Positions 1-13,037 are shown, numbered from the stretch's first letter. The stretch is DNA of 64,000 bases from Ceratopteris richardii (GCA_020310875.1 CM035412.1:136626261-136690260); one strand, 5' to 3'. Notes: generated from the sequence alone by a model not told the origin. Numbers and translations: made by a program.

Positions 1-2
1 CA

Positions 3-3000
3 CCTGTAGTTTTTCTAGACGAAGAATTCGAACCTCACGGCTGGGCAGAAATTCTAGCAACCATGGATGTAGCCATCAATGAAGAACAATGGACACCTCA
101 CTGTGATGAGGATGGCTATGACATTTCAGTCTTCTCCATTCAGCCTATCATGGGAGAGGCAGTGTTAGAAGAGTGCGAACCTAGCCCTGATGCATTTGAG
201 GATGCAAGTGACTCCGATCTAGAGTCAATCATTATGGACCCACCTTTTGCATCAGATGAAGAATACTTCTATGAAGTAGAATTTCAACCCCAGAGGCACG
301 GAGAGCTTACAAAAGACGTAAGGCTAGCCACACATGTAACTCCTAAGGAAGAAGGAAAGAAAAGGAAGAAGAAAGAAGTCACACAAGAAGGGGAGGAATC
401 TTTGTTTGAGGTCCCAGAAAATTTTAAGAAGTATGAGATAGATGACAGGAGAGTCATGATCAGAATGCCTAAACGAGAGGCATAATCAGGAGAGGCCTAT
501 GATAACAAAGAAACCACAAAGAAAATTGTGGTAGCCATGGAAGAGGGAGAAGAGAGATGCACTTACATAGGACATGATCTGACGGAAGAAGAAGAGCAAG
601 AATTGATAGCCTTGCTAAGAGAATACATAGATGTATTCGCTTGGAGTTACAAGGATTTGAAGGGTGTTGATCCAGACATCTGCTCACACACTATCCCCAT
701 GACCTCGGATGCCAAACCTTCTGAGCAAAAGCCATATACATACAATGATAATTACGCTGCCAAGATCAAAGAGGAGATAGATAGACTGGTTGAAGCTGGA
801 TTTATCTATGAAATTGAGCACACTGAATGGGTATCCCCCATTGTTGTGGTGCCCAAAAAGAATGTTAAATTACATGTATGCATTAACTTGAAGAAGGTTA
901 ATGCAGCCACAATTCGAGATAACTATCCGCTTCCTATCACAGAGCATCTCTTAGAAAGAGTAGCAGGCAAGGAAGTGTACAGCTTCCTCGATGGATTTTC
1001 GGGCTACAATCAAGTAGCCATAGCTCCAGAAGATCAACATAAGACAGCTTTTGCCACAGAGTGGGGTATATTTGCCTTTCGTGTAATGCCATTTGGGCTT
1101 ACCAATGCTCCTGCAACCTTCCAGAGACTAATGTGCCATGTATTTAAGGAGTTCCTGAGGAAGAATCTAGAAGTCTATGTTGATGATCTTTGTGCTCATT
1201 CCAACATTAGACAAACCCATATTCCTGAACTCAGACAAATCTTTGACAAATGTAGAGAATATCAAGTCTGCCTGAACCCAGAAAAGTGCGTTTTTATGGT
1301 CAGGCAAGGCAAGATTCTAGGACACATAGTGTCAAAGAATGGCATATCCACTGATGAAGAGAAAGTGAGAGCCATAGCCGAGTTACCTAGGCCAAAGAAT
1401 GTCAAGGAAGTACAGGCTTTCATGGGGCATTGTGGGTTCTACCGCCGGTTCATTCACATGTATGCTGTCATTGCAAAGCCCATGTACGGACTTCTGACTA
1501 ACTTTGAGTGGACTGATGAATGTGAGAATTCCTTCAATGAGCTTAAACAGCGATTATGTTCAACACCGATCTTGACCACTCCAGACTGGAATAAGCCATT
1601 CCATGTTCACGTGGATGCATCCAATTATGCTATTGGGTGTGTGCTTGCTCAACCTACTGGTGAAGGTAATATGGATCTTCCAATTGCCTATGCCAGTAGA
1701 CAATTGAATGCAGCGGAACGAAATTACACCACTACTGAGAGAGAAGGCTTAGGCATGGTATATGCAGTTAAGAAATTTAGACACTATTTGCTTGCAAATA
1801 AGTTTAAATTTTTTACTGATCATCAAGCATTGCTATACCTCGTAAACAAGCCATGCAATACAGGAAGATTAGTAAGATGGTTTCTCTTGCTAATGGAATA
1901 TGATTTTGAGGTTGTGGTAAGGAAAGGGAAGACTCATTTGAGAGCAGATCACCTTCTAGGCTCACATCGGGAGAAGCCCCACAAGGAGTGTCAGATGACC
2001 TTCCTGATGCTTACTTGTTTAATTTGGAAGTGGTGCCGCAGTGGGCTAAGCCATTGGTACCAGTGTTGACATACGAACCTAACCACCCAGTAATAAACAC
2101 ACAGGATAGAGAGGTAGTAAAAGCCCAAAAGTATCACATCATGGCAGGAAGTATGTACAAGCACACAGATCAAGGGATCTTGGCTTGTTGTGTGGAAGAG
2201 GATGAGTACGCTAAATGGTTGCAATTAGCACATGTAGGTGCGTTAGAGCAACACTACTCAAAGCAACGAACCTTACAGACACTAAGGAGACTCGGAGTGC
2301 ATTGGCCGACTATGGAAGCTGATGTCCAAAAGTTGTGCAAGGATTGCCCAATCTGCTGCACTAAACCACCTGTGGAACATTCCACTCTTTATCAAGTGTC
2401 CATAGTGCCAGATTGGAGTGAACCTCTAGTATCCTTCTTAAGGACGAGAACATTCCCTCCAGACATGACTCTGGCTAGGCAAAGGAGTTTAGAACAAGAA
2501 GCCTGGGATTATTCACTCATTGGTGACAATCTATACAAGCGTGGTAAAGATGGTTACCTGAGACTATGTGTCCATGAGAGTGAATATCTCAAAATCTTGG
2601 ATACTACTCACCAAGGTGTAGCAGGGGGACACTTTGGACCAGATCGGGTAATCAAGGCAATACTATTTGCAGGCTTTTGGTGGCCAACCCTTCACATGGA
2701 TGCACATACCTATGTGAAACGGTGTGATATTTGTCAGAGAACTCAGTACCCTATACGCAAGGATGAGATGCCACTGAAGCCTATGATGGGTGGACGTGCG
2801 TTCTCTAAATGGGGAATAAACTTTGTTGGTCCTATTAATCCCCCAGCTAAGGGTTCACATGCTGAATATATCATCGTGGCCACAGACTATCTAACCAAGT
2901 GGGTAGAAGCGAAAGCTACTACAAAAAATGATGCTCAAACAACAGCAAAGTTCTTATTTGAAAATGTATTCACGAGGTACGGATTGCCAATAGAGTTGGT

Positions 3001-5050
3001 GAGTGATAGAGGCACACACTTCTTGAATGAAGTCATAGAAAACGTTCTCCAAGAATTCTTGGTGATACATAAGAAATCGGCCCCCTATCATCCACAAGCT
3101 AATGGCCAGGCTAAGAGCACTAATAAGATCTTATGCAATGTGCTGACTAAACTAGTGAACAATAAATGCTCTGATTGGGACAAACAGCTACACCATGTTG
3201 TTTGGGCATACCGGGTTGCCTATAAAACGGTACTCCAAGCCACCCCCTTTCAGATGGTATTTGGCCAAAATGCTGTGCTACCCCTGGACTTTTTGATACC
3301 TACATTGAAGGTAGCACAAGAGCATGACTGGACAGGCCATGAACTCTCCTCTCGAATCTTTGATCTTGAACGTCTAGGCGAAACACGATTGAGAGCTGCA
3401 GCAGGAATCTATGCAGCGAAGAAGAGGCAAAAGGCATATTTTGATGCACATGTGAAGGATAAAGGCTTGAAAGCAGACGACCTAGTCCTAGTCTACACAT
3501 TGAAGCAGCATGCACGGAAATTAGAGAAAAGAGGTTACGGGCCAATGATTATCAATAGAATCTCCACAAGTGGCGCAGTTCAACTAGCCACTTTAGAGGG
3601 CGATATTCTACCAAGTTACATAAGTGGATGCAGAGTCAAGTTATATCAGGAACCCCTTACTGAAGAGATGCTAAATCAACTCAACACTGCCACGAAACGT
3701 AAAGAAGAAGAGAAACGAATTAGAAGAGAAGCACAGGCAGAAGCTTTAGAACGCATCCGACGAATGAAATTGAGGAGACAAGGCAGAGACCCGCCTATGC
3801 TTGACACTCAAGAATCTGTAGGCTATCCTATGGCCATGTGCGAGACTTCAGGTGGGCATTCCCATAGAATAATTGACCGACGGCCTTTTGTAACCCTAGG
3901 AGTGGGACAAGGAAAGGGTGCAAAGATTGTAAGAGCTTTGATTGACTCAGGTGCATCCACTAGTGCTGTCAAGTTGTCTTACTGTCAAGAATTGAAATTA
4001 ACTGTCGATCCTATAGAAGCATATCTCATAGGATTGGGAGGTGTGGAAACTCCTTGCATGGGCGAGGTGGATCTTCCCATCTCCATTCAAGACGAAGTGA
4101 TGACAGTCAAAGTACTAGTGTGTCAAGATGAGGACCTCACTAAGCCTCTTGTCTTGGGTCAGGACTGGATCTATGATCATGCAGTCAACCTCAACCTAAG
4201 AAGTGGACTTCTTCAGGTATGGGTAGATCATAGCCGAATTACAGTTGAATTGGAAAATGAGGCACTCAAGGAACTAGGCAAGGCACAAACTCCTGGTCCT
4301 TCCAGGGGCACACATGAAGTTGACAATGCTATTTTTGTCCAAAACTGTATGATGCAGAAAGAGGCTAATCTCAACAACGGAGCCAGGGAGAGGACGGAAC
4401 TCCCTTCTTTTCCAAAGACCAGAAGGTTGCAACAACCCACGACAGATCAAATACAGAAGAAGCAGAACACTACCGATACTGGATGCCAAAAAAAGGAGCA
4501 AAGCAGATTGTTTCAGCCATGGAAGCAAGAATGGAGGCGAAAAGGCGAATACCCTGTTCAGACCAGGCGGACCCCACGGCCAAAACCTCTTATTAGTAGT
4601 CAACAACATGACACTAATGAGAAGTCCTTCATTAATTCTTCTGCGAAGGTGAAGTCTATTTGGGTACCCAAGAAGTCAATGAAGGCCAGCCCACAATCAC
4701 GACAAATCTGGGTGCCTAAGGCTTGCTTGCGGGCTCAAATAGCTACACCAAGGCCGCAACCGGTACAACATGTTTCACTCACTCAAACATCTGAGGCCCA
4801 GTCTTACGCATCACGCACGGACACATATTCTTCCATGAGCACTAGTAGAATCACTTGTAAATGGGTCCCTAAAAAGCCTCATCTTCAAGCAGATACCCCT
4901 ATCAAACTCTTCAGAGTCTCCACAAAATCAAGATCAAAGCCAATCCACTACATTTGGCAACCTAAAACTTGTAATAAACCCCCGGACCCCAGTTGTAAAT
5001 CCACGCCCACCACTAACTACGTCACTCTCACACTACATCATTCCACTTAG
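3..5050 (+). pseudogene. pol: GyA pol: RT, RNase H, integrase and C-terminal second retropepsin-like domain
   Basis: This polyprotein copies element RNA to cDNA and integrates it. The order is: acidic linker (3-485), RT with YVDD near 1175, RNase H (about 1600-1960), HHCC zinc finger (about 2610-2740), integrase core (about 2800-3120), basic C-terminal linker, a second aspartic-protease-like domain (DSG at 3944, LGQDW near 4160) and a tail with four W-x-P-K motifs (4660-4960). Breaks: an in-frame TAA at 483-485 where GyB has CAA, and a 1-nt deletion near 1951 that moves the frame just after RNase H. The integrase has lost two catalytic acids, with Asn at 2819-2821 (Asp in GyB) and Lys at 3113-3115 (Glu in GyB). 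The ORF3 start follows 177 bp after the stop. Confidence 0.93.
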
Positions 5051-5191
5051 TTCTTAGGTCCAACCAATTCCTAACTACACACACAAGCACCGAGCACTTA
5101 TTAACCTACTAATCTCTCCCGAACCTCAGGATAATGCTGTAATGGGGACAAAAACGGTTCTAACTTGTCCTTTACAATGTTAACACATGTT

Positions 5192-5206
5192 TCTATATTC
5201 TCACAG
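5192..5206 (+). promoter_or_regulatory. Candidate 3' splice acceptor for GyA ORF3
   Basis: A pyrimidine-rich run ending TATTCTCACAG stops at 5206, 22 nt before the ORF3 ATG. GyB has the same string at the same distance from its ORF3 ATG. This suggests ORF3 is translated from a spliced subgenomic RNA, as in other plant Gypsy elements with a third ORF. The splicing itself is inference. Confidence 0.5.
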
Positions 5207-5227
5207 AATCAGGAGGCAAGAAGTAGC

Positions 5228-8200
5228 ATGGCAGAAGCTACAGGTCCGAGCTCACAAGTAGGAATACTTACTACAGGAATTGATGTGGATAGTCTACCTG
5301 TGGATGTGCCACCAACTGAACGACCTGTGGAGCTGCAACACCTTCAGCAGATCCCGGTATCGGATCCACCCACAGGGATCACAGAAAGAGTCCATGCCAA
5401 TTCTCATTGGTTCAATGGCATGCCAGGTCCATTAGGAGAGGCCAAGTATATATGGGAGTCTAAGTGCGAGTATGACAGATCATGGGTTCGATTCCAATTT
5501 TTCTCCAAGGAGTTTGAGACTCTACAGAACACCGAGGATCTCCAGACCATATGGCAACGTGCAGGGCTAGCAGAATACTTTGAAGCACCACTACCCAAAC
5601 CGGATCTCCTCCGATGCTATTATTTGGTCTCCACATTACAAGCTAATGAAGAAAAGGACAAACCAGGATCATTTGTTCTTCCTTCCTTGCTGGGCAACAA
5701 TGAGTTAAAGAGGTTTGAATTTACGGTGGAGTTGGTGAGCGCTGCTTTGAATATGCACGGCACACATGTACCTTCTGAGAAGGATGCTCTCGTTCCTACT
5801 AACATGAAGGATAGGAAACTATTGAAGCTTAAAGACATGGCAGCACTCACACCAAACATGTCCATCCCTCTCCATATGTGCATGCAACATTTTGCTTTCC
5901 CCGGCCAAGACCGCTTCACACAACCACACAAAAGAATCTGGTTCGCTCTCTACTTAGTGGAGGCAGGTGCATTACCAATTAAGCTGCCGGTATGGATTAT
6001 AGATCAATTGTATGAAGCAAATAAAAGGTCTTCTAGGAAATTAGTGGTGAACGGTTGCTGTGCAATCACACACATTATTTATCGGTGCCTAGCATACGAT
6101 GTTCCCATTGAACGTGCCTTAACTTGGGCACAATTACAAATGTTTAAGAAGCTCAAGACGTCCACACATCAATCCAAGCGCATGAGGGGTGCGATCCCTT
6201 GTGTCCAGACAAGGGAAGTTCTGACTACTCCTGAAGTATCGCCACGAGGGGAGACCACTGTACCTCCCTTTACCATTAGGATACCTAGGTCTGGATCTGA
6301 AACTACGACACAAGCTACCCCTTCAGCTCCTCCTGCTCCATCTGAATTTGAATTTGCTACAACTGGAGATGCTGAAGGAATGGATCCCCAGGACTTCGAA
6401 GCATTCTTACAAAGTACACAACTCTCTGATGTAGAGTTTTATTCAGATGCAGAAGAACAAGGCACCTCTTCACAAAGAAGAAGAAAATCTATAGACGGCC
6501 ACCATGTACATTGGAGTGACGCTCAGCAAGGTCAACAACAAGGACACCTAGAAGAAGAAGGAGCATATGAAGAGGAGACCACGGAAGCCCCAGCCTATAC
6601 AGCAGAACTCCAAAGGCTGTATCAAATTATGGAACAAGTGCGATCGCAACAACTGCTCACCGAACAGAGCAGTAGAGTACTCATGACTCAGCTGTTGGAA
6701 GAAGTAGGAGTTGACTCAGAATATAGTGAAGGTCTCTTATTGATGGCAGAAACATATGGGGTAGTAGAAGCAGTGCGGACCGCCATTAGGAGGTCTCCAG
6801 TTCAATATGATCCACGGAGATTCCAGACACGACCATGCTCAGGTAAGAATATCCAGATCCCCATTACAACGGCAGAAGGGCCAATTATTACATCCGAACC
6901 CATCAGGACAACCTCCCAAGCAACAGAAACTGCTAGCCAAGAGCACCCAGTCACCCATGAGGAATCCACCGAGCCACTACCACCCACACCCCCACCATCG
7001 CCTCCTAGAGCAGAAACCGTGGAAATCACCTCGACCACTCAACCCACCGAACCAACGTTCATCTTCTGTACTCCCATCTCTAGTTCAACCCTATTCTCCA
7101 CCTCTGATAACCCAATCTATGAAGCAACCCCCATCACTACACAATCCACCGAATCGCTCATAGAGCCTGCCCTAGGACAACCATCCCCCATGCCCTCAGC
7201 CATAGGTCACCCTGACCCTAGATCCATATTCATGGGTTTCCCTGCTACCACGCAACCCTTCATGCCCTCCTCAACTCTACAACCTCAACCCCCGACCTCC
7301 ATCTCTCCACTTCTCCAATCCCTCCATAACTTCCTTGCTAGAACTTTTCAACCCATGTCTCAACCATTCCCTTTATTTTCAGCTCCCCACCCCACTTCTC
7401 ATCTATTCACTACTTTCACACACACACCACCTACCATTCCAATGTATATGGTAGACCCCACACTCGCACCCACTCTTGAAAGTATGGACATTTCACCACC
7501 CACGGCACCTCCCCCTCCCCCCACGCTTCCACCTCCTCTCATTCCCCCTCCACCAATTTCACCCACACACACGTCTTCAATAGACACATCATTCACTCTT
7601 CCCCTTCCCCAATTCCCTTCCCACGCATCTTCCATTGTAAACACCACCCCCTCATCTATAGGAAATGCATTGGACACCATGCTAGCTTGTATATCAAACT
7701 TAAGGACAGATTACAATCAGCTCCAGCAACAGAATGAACGCCTGCAAGAGCACTCAGAGACACTACAACACCGCCTTGCTGCACTAGAGGAGGAAAATGC
7801 TCGCCTCCACACACAATGCCAAACTCTCCAAGAGGCTCATAGCATATTGGAGGTACAGTTACAGAACACAGATCAGGAAGCAATATAAGTGGTAGAAGGT
7901 CATCTACGGACACAGTTGGAACGCAATTCAAAGCTTCAGCAAAATATGGCCCTACTCAAGCGACATCTTGCTGCCGCTCATGAAGAGAATCGACGCCTGC
8001 ACTTACAAAATCAGGAAAACCTAGAAGCAGCTATCGAAAGCACACCTGGGGCACCCATCAACCCATCAAAGTTTCAAGCAGTGACCACCATAGGTAACAA
8101 ACCCCATTACATGAGTAATGGGGTTTGTTACCTATGGTGGGATTCGGGTCTTGTTTCAGATCTAAAAGAAGTGCATACTTCCGGATATTGGAAGACTATG

Positions 8201-9591
8201 CCATGCTGCTTGAAGCACATGACCTGCTATCAGAGGAACTGGGTCAACTGAAGCAGAAACACCAAAAAGAAACAACAGCAGCCTCTCAAACCACCTCCTC
8301 CGCGGCTTCACTTCTCACAGACTCAGAGGCCTTAAAAGATCTCCAGAAACAGGTCACCGAATTGCAAGCACGTCTACTACAATATGAGAGACCACCTTCC
8401 CCTCTAGAGGCTCCCACCGACGAAGAAGTAGTACAAATTCCTGTGGAACAGACATTTGAAGAAGAATACGACCCACAACCCTTCCCAGGAGGCCAACAAA
8501 CGGAAGAAGCTCAGGACACATTCGAGGCACCACGGCCTCCATGGCTACGTCAAGTGGAGGAAATCGGGAGTTCTCACGAAGAGCGCACAGTAGTGCAAAA
8601 TCAGGCCATGAGGGTCATAGAGGAAACTGTGCTACAATCTGCTTACTTCAAGAACCTGTCATCGAGACGCCTTATCCTCTCATATGAACTCCAATACAGG
8701 CCTTATTATATTATCCTGGCTGATTATAATGCAGAAATACAGAGAGTCACGGGTCAGATTCCTACCTTTGCTACCCAATTTCAACCCGAAGACCTTCCTC
8801 CAGAGGCGCAAAAAGGCAAAATTCGTCAACCCACCTGGCAGCAGAAACTTCTAGAGACATATCCAGAAATGCTACGCACATGGAACAACGCGCCTTTACA
8901 TCTCCTATACAATCCATGCTACGGTCCAGTTCCACGCCGCAGGTCTTGGAAGGCATTCAATATCAAAGTGCAGAACAACGCGCAATGCAAGGAATGGCTA
9001 AACTACCCGTACATTGCGCCACCACAGGGACCACCGTCGGTAGCATACATGATGGGAACAATTCGCCATTGGATGCCGCGATTGAAGCCCATGCCAGATG
9101 TAGCAGCTCAAATGATGCTTAAAATTTTAGATATGATGTAGGTAGTCCTGAAAACTTTTATAAATGCAGCCGCACCACAGGTACGTCTCCCGGGGTTTAC
9201 TAATGGAAATTATGATTTGGTGTATGACATGAGCACCACCCCCAGTATTCGTGTGGCTTATGCCTGGCATGCACGCATCAAATACCTCCCTGCATGTTAC
9301 AAACAGACCTTCGAAGAAATGTTCAAATTAGGTTTCTGGGAGTATCACTCGGAGATCTTCGCACCGAAGCCAACACACTTGCTCCATCTCTTTGCTTGTG
9401 AACAAGCAATGTACTCTGAGTACTACACCACCCCGCAACCAGAGGTCCCTCACGCAATAAATTGGGATGCATTGGAAGCTGATCTAGCAAGAGGCTTAAG
9501 GATAGGAGAACACGAACTTGCCACCAATGTCATCCAATACTATATCGACCACCTGATAGAACAGAGGTCTGTCAGGGGCGACAGACGCTAG
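5228..9591 (+). pseudogene. GyA ORF3: long third ORF downstream of pol, broken
   Basis: The role is unknown. I chose the ATG at 5228 because the GyB homologue starts at the same MAEA residues. An N-terminal conserved region (about 5390-6180, with S-H-W-F, LPKPD and LRCYY motifs) is followed by a Ser/Thr/Pro-rich stretch (about 6850-7660) and a glutamine-rich coiled coil (7690-8070). A C-terminal conserved region follows (8600-9560, with DYNAE, AWHARIKYLPAC and EEMF). There is no signal peptide or obvious membrane span, so it does not look like a classical envelope protein. Breaks: TAA at 7886-7888, a frameshifting palindromic insertion at 8085-8140 and TAG at 9139-9141. The final stop lies just before the polypurine tract. 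A remote link to the third ORF of Athila-type elements is possible but unproven. Confidence 0.85.
8085..8140. repeat. Perfect inverted repeat (26-bp arms, 4-bp loop) inside GyA ORF3
   Basis: Bases 8085-8110 are the exact reverse complement of 8115-8140, with loop ATGA. GyB ORF3 has no such structure at the matching place, so this is a private change in GyA. It interrupts the coiled-coil region and shifts the frame. Confidence 0.95.
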
Positions 9592-9602
9592 GAAGGGGGG
9601 CG
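9592..9602 (+). other. GyA polypurine tract
   Basis: A purine run (GAAGGGGGG) directly before the LTR start TGTTGG is the expected plus-strand primer. It lies right after the ORF3 stop. Confidence 0.8.
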
Positions 9603-10213
9603 TGTTGGCATACAAGTCAGATGAAGAGCATACTAGCGCAACGGAGGAGTCATGCACAATACGGCAACAAGGCCCAATCATTTTTTCCATGGACCATTTA
9701 CAACTCAAGTGATTTTAATCACTACACAAACATTGTAAATTCCGTTTTTAGTAGAATAGACTCCATTTTGTGCAAGCCGAGGAGTCCTCGAGCTTGAGGA
9801 GTATTAGAACTAGCTACATATCAATTTTCATAATTTTTAGACTCTGTTTGAGCCCTCAAATAGGCTCTAGAACCTAATTTTTAACTAGGCCGGACACTAG
9901 GTCTGGACAAGACCAAAGCTAGTTAGAAAACTATAAAAAGAGCTAGAGAGCTCATTTTTGAGGTTAGATTGTTTGTGAATTGAGCTTATGTAAGAGACTT
10001 TTTGACTAATGCAAAGAACTCCATTGTTCCTCTCCTTGTTCTTGCCTTGTGTGCGCGTGTGTGTGTATGTGTGTGCATGCTTGTGTGCTTCTCACTCACA
10101 CACTTGTGCCTTCACTTGCTCGTAGTCTTCATACTAGCCCTCACGTCTGCACGGATTGACAATTATGAGGTGAATCTTCTCACGTTGGTACTCACCATTG
10201 TGCTAGAGTGACA
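9603..10213 (+). repeat. GyA 3' LTR
   Basis: It begins TGTTGG after the polypurine tract and ends GTGACA. The end was set by comparison with the LTR fragment at 52231-52380, which shares the terminal CCATTGTGCTA-A-GTGACA stretch. A TATA box (CTATAAAAAG) is at about 9931, and a GT-rich stretch lies in the transcribed part near 10050. The middle is clearly related to the GyB LTR. Confidence 0.85.
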
Positions 10214-10215
10214 GC

Positions 10216-12996
10216 AGGGTACTCTATGTACCAACCATTACAAAGAACTTAATGAGTGTTGGTCAGATTGTAGAGAAAGGGTTGCAGGTCAGATTCAATC
10301 AATATGGAGCATTTGTGGAGGACCCAAGACATGGATTCAAAAGGATAGCTAAAGGAGAAAAATCAGGTAGACTTTTCACTTTTGAGTTGGAAGATACAAA
10401 GAACATTGCATTATACAGTTATAAAGATCAGAGACTTTCAGAGCTTGAGATTTGGCACAAGAGATTAGGGCACATAGGAGAAAGGACCTTGAAGCAAATG
10501 TGCAGGGACCAATGTGTGCTTGGGATACCTAATGTATCCAAGCAACATATGATTTACAAGTGTGGTGCTTGTCAATTTGGTAAGTCTCACAGGTTACCCT
10601 TCTCCAAGAAAGGATATATGCATGAAGACTATCTAGAGCTTGTACACACAGATGTATGGGGACCTAGCAAAGACCCCTCAGTCTCAAGTTCAAGGTACTA
10701 TGTGTCTTTTATTGATGACTATAGCAGATGGACTGTATTATACTTTATGAAGCACAAGGATGAGGTATTTAATTGTTTTAAGAAATATATTGCATTAGTT
10801 GAAAATCAGACAGGAAGGAATTTGAAGAGGCTAAGGTGAGATGGAGGAGGTGAGTACTTCTCCAATGAATTTGAGGACTTCTTGCAGGACAGAGGCATCA
10901 AAAGGGAAATAACCACAAGGTACTCTCCTGAACAAAATGGGGTAGCTGAAAGAAGAAATAGGTTAATTGTTGAGACAGCTAGATCTATGCTTAATGAGAA
11001 GAAATTACCTAACTACCTATGGGTAGAGAGTGTCTCTACTGCCACCTATCTCATAAACAGGTTACCATCAAAGTCACTTGATGGTATGACACCATATGAA
11101 GCATGGCATGGTAAGAGACCATCATTGGATCACTGCAAAATTTTTGGATGTGTAGCATATGTACACATTCCTTCACATGTAAGAGGAAAGCTAGATCCAA
11201 AGGCTGAAAAATGTATTTTCATTGGATATGATTTAAATAAAAAAGGTTACAGGTTTTATAACCCTACCAATAAGGGATTTATGGTAAGCAGAGATGTGAT
11301 CTTTGATGAGAATGATTCTTGGTATGAGAATGAATGCAGGAAGGTCAAACTACCCTATGATTTGGAAGAAGAATTTCCAAAACTTACAAAGGAGGAAGCT
11401 ACTCAGGATGGAGAGTCAAGTTCAGATGATGAAGATACAATCAACCTTGAAGAGTTCAAGGCATGGAAGTCCAAAGGCAAAATGAAGATGAAGAAGCTTG
11501 AGGACATACCAGAATCTTCAACTCAATCAATCAGAAGGTCTCAAAGAGAGAGCAAAAAACCTATCAGATATGGGTATGATACATCTCTTGTTACTAAACA
11601 TTCAATTTATCTTGCAAAGGATTTGCTAAATGAAGAATCAGGATCATATGAACAAGCAATCACAAAAAATAGGATCCAGATGGATCTATAGATTGAAAAG
11701 AAATTCTGATGGCACAATTAACAGGTACAAGGCCAGATTAGTAGCCAAGGGTTTTGCACAAACCCAAGGCATTGGCTATGAAGAAACATTTTCTCCTGTG
11801 GCCAAGATGCCAACAATCAGAGTGTTGGTGAGTGTGGCTGCATCAAAGAATTGGAACATGTACCAATTGGATGTCAAGAATGCTTTCTTGAATGGATGGA
11901 TTTCAGAAGAGGTTTATATGTCAGAACCTCCTGGCTATGAAGAACCTAAGAAGGTAACTTATGTTTGCAAATTAAAGAAGGCTTTATATGGATTGAAGCA
12001 GGCACCTAGGGCATGGAATTATAGGTTAACTACATACCTCCAAGACCAAGGTTTTATCATGAGTAAGGCTGACACTTCTCTGTTCATTAAGAGAAGTAAT
12101 TCAAAAGCTAAATGATGAAGGAGTTCAAGATCAATGATCTTGGGCTATTGAAGTATTTTTTGGGACTTGAATTAGTTTACACTAATTCAGGAATATACAT
12201 TACTCAGAAGAAGTATGTGCAGGACATGTTGAAATTTCACTTGCAGGATGCTAAAGCAGCTAGTACTCCAATGGAGGTGAACCTAAAGCTAAGTGCCCAT
12301 GAAGGTGATGAATTCCAAGACATTACAGGTTATCAAAGTATGGTAGGTAGCTTGAACTATGCTACCTTAACTAGAATTGACATTGCATATGGAGTTAGTG
12401 TGCTAAGTCAATTTATGCACAAGCCAAGGATACCTCACTTAGAGGCTGCCAAAAGAATCTTGAAGTATCTCAAGGGTACATAGAACCATGGTTTGTACTT
12501 TCCTTATACTTCAGATATTGATATAAAAGTTTATTCAGATGCAGATCGGGCAGGATGCAAGGATGATAGGAGAAGCACTTCTGGATACATTTCTTTTGCA
12601 GGTGACAAACCAATTTCATGGTCTGCAAAGAAGCAACCAACTGTTGCATTGTCTTCTACAGAAGCAGAGTATAGAGGGCTAGCTAATGCCACTCAAGAAG
12701 CAATTTGGATTAAGCTTTTGTATTCAAAATTGGGCTTATATACTAGGCCTCCAATTATCTTTGGAGATAATACAAGTTCTCTTCACCTTGCAGCTAATCC
12801 TATCTATCATGCTAGGACAAAACACATAGAAGTACATTACCATTATGTGAGGGAGAAGTTGCTAAGCAAGGACATTCAGTTGACCTATGTGTCAACCAAC
12901 ATGCAATGTGCATATTTGCTGACTAAAGCTTTGGATGGGACCAAACTTTGCAGGTTCAAATCTATGATTGGATTGCAGGATATACTTGAAGATTGA
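10216..12996 (+). pseudogene. pol: Co1 Copia pol (pre-integrase, integrase, RT, RNase H), broken
   Basis: The reading frame enters with V-L-Y-V-P and then TKNLMSVGQ, typical of the Copia protease/pre-integrase boundary. The HHCC region (CGACQFGK) and integrase core (HTDVWG, then YSPEQNGVAERRN) follow. RT shows [20 protein letters not shown] and [11 protein letters not shown]. RNase H shows STEAEYRG and ARTKHIE. Breaks: TGA at 10837-10839, loss of the segment around 11690-11700 between integrase tail and RT, and a deletion near 12100 that joins FIKR to KEFKINDLG. That deletion removes the whole YVDD catalytic block. There is also a TAG at 12481-12483. The copy cannot encode an active RT. Confidence 0.92.
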
Positions 12997-13026
12997 AGAT
13001 GAAGACTTAAGCCAAAATGTTTGGCT

Positions 13027-13037
13027 TGAGGGGGAGC
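13027..13037 (+). other. Co1 polypurine tract
   Basis: The purine run TGAGGGGGAG is adjacent to the LTR start TGTTGG. Confidence 0.75.

Larger units (their letters stand above)
1..10213 (+). mobile_element. GyA: Ty3/Gypsy LTR retrotransposon, 3' portion
   Basis: The window opens inside the pol gene of this element. What is visible is pol (RT, RNase H, integrase, second protease-like domain), ORF3, a polypurine tract and the 3' LTR. Gene order and protein sequence match GyB, so they are the same family with clear divergence. The 5' LTR, leader, gag and first protease lie left of the window. The 3' LTR is followed directly by Copia pol coding sequence, so GyA was inserted into Co1. If so, the predicted 5-bp target duplication starts at 10214 (GCAGG), and the same bases should precede the unseen 5' LTR. 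The copy is dead because of several stops, frameshifts and integrase substitutions. Confidence 0.93.

Noticed and set aside
5228..9591. ORF3 as a retroviral envelope gene
   Set aside because: The position suits it, but no signal peptide, cleavage site or membrane span is seen in either copy.
10002..10211. Small ORF with a hydrophobic cysteine-rich product near the GyA LTR end
   Set aside because: It is translation of the GT-rich stretch in the LTR. The same low-complexity ORF appears antisense or sense in other LTR copies.
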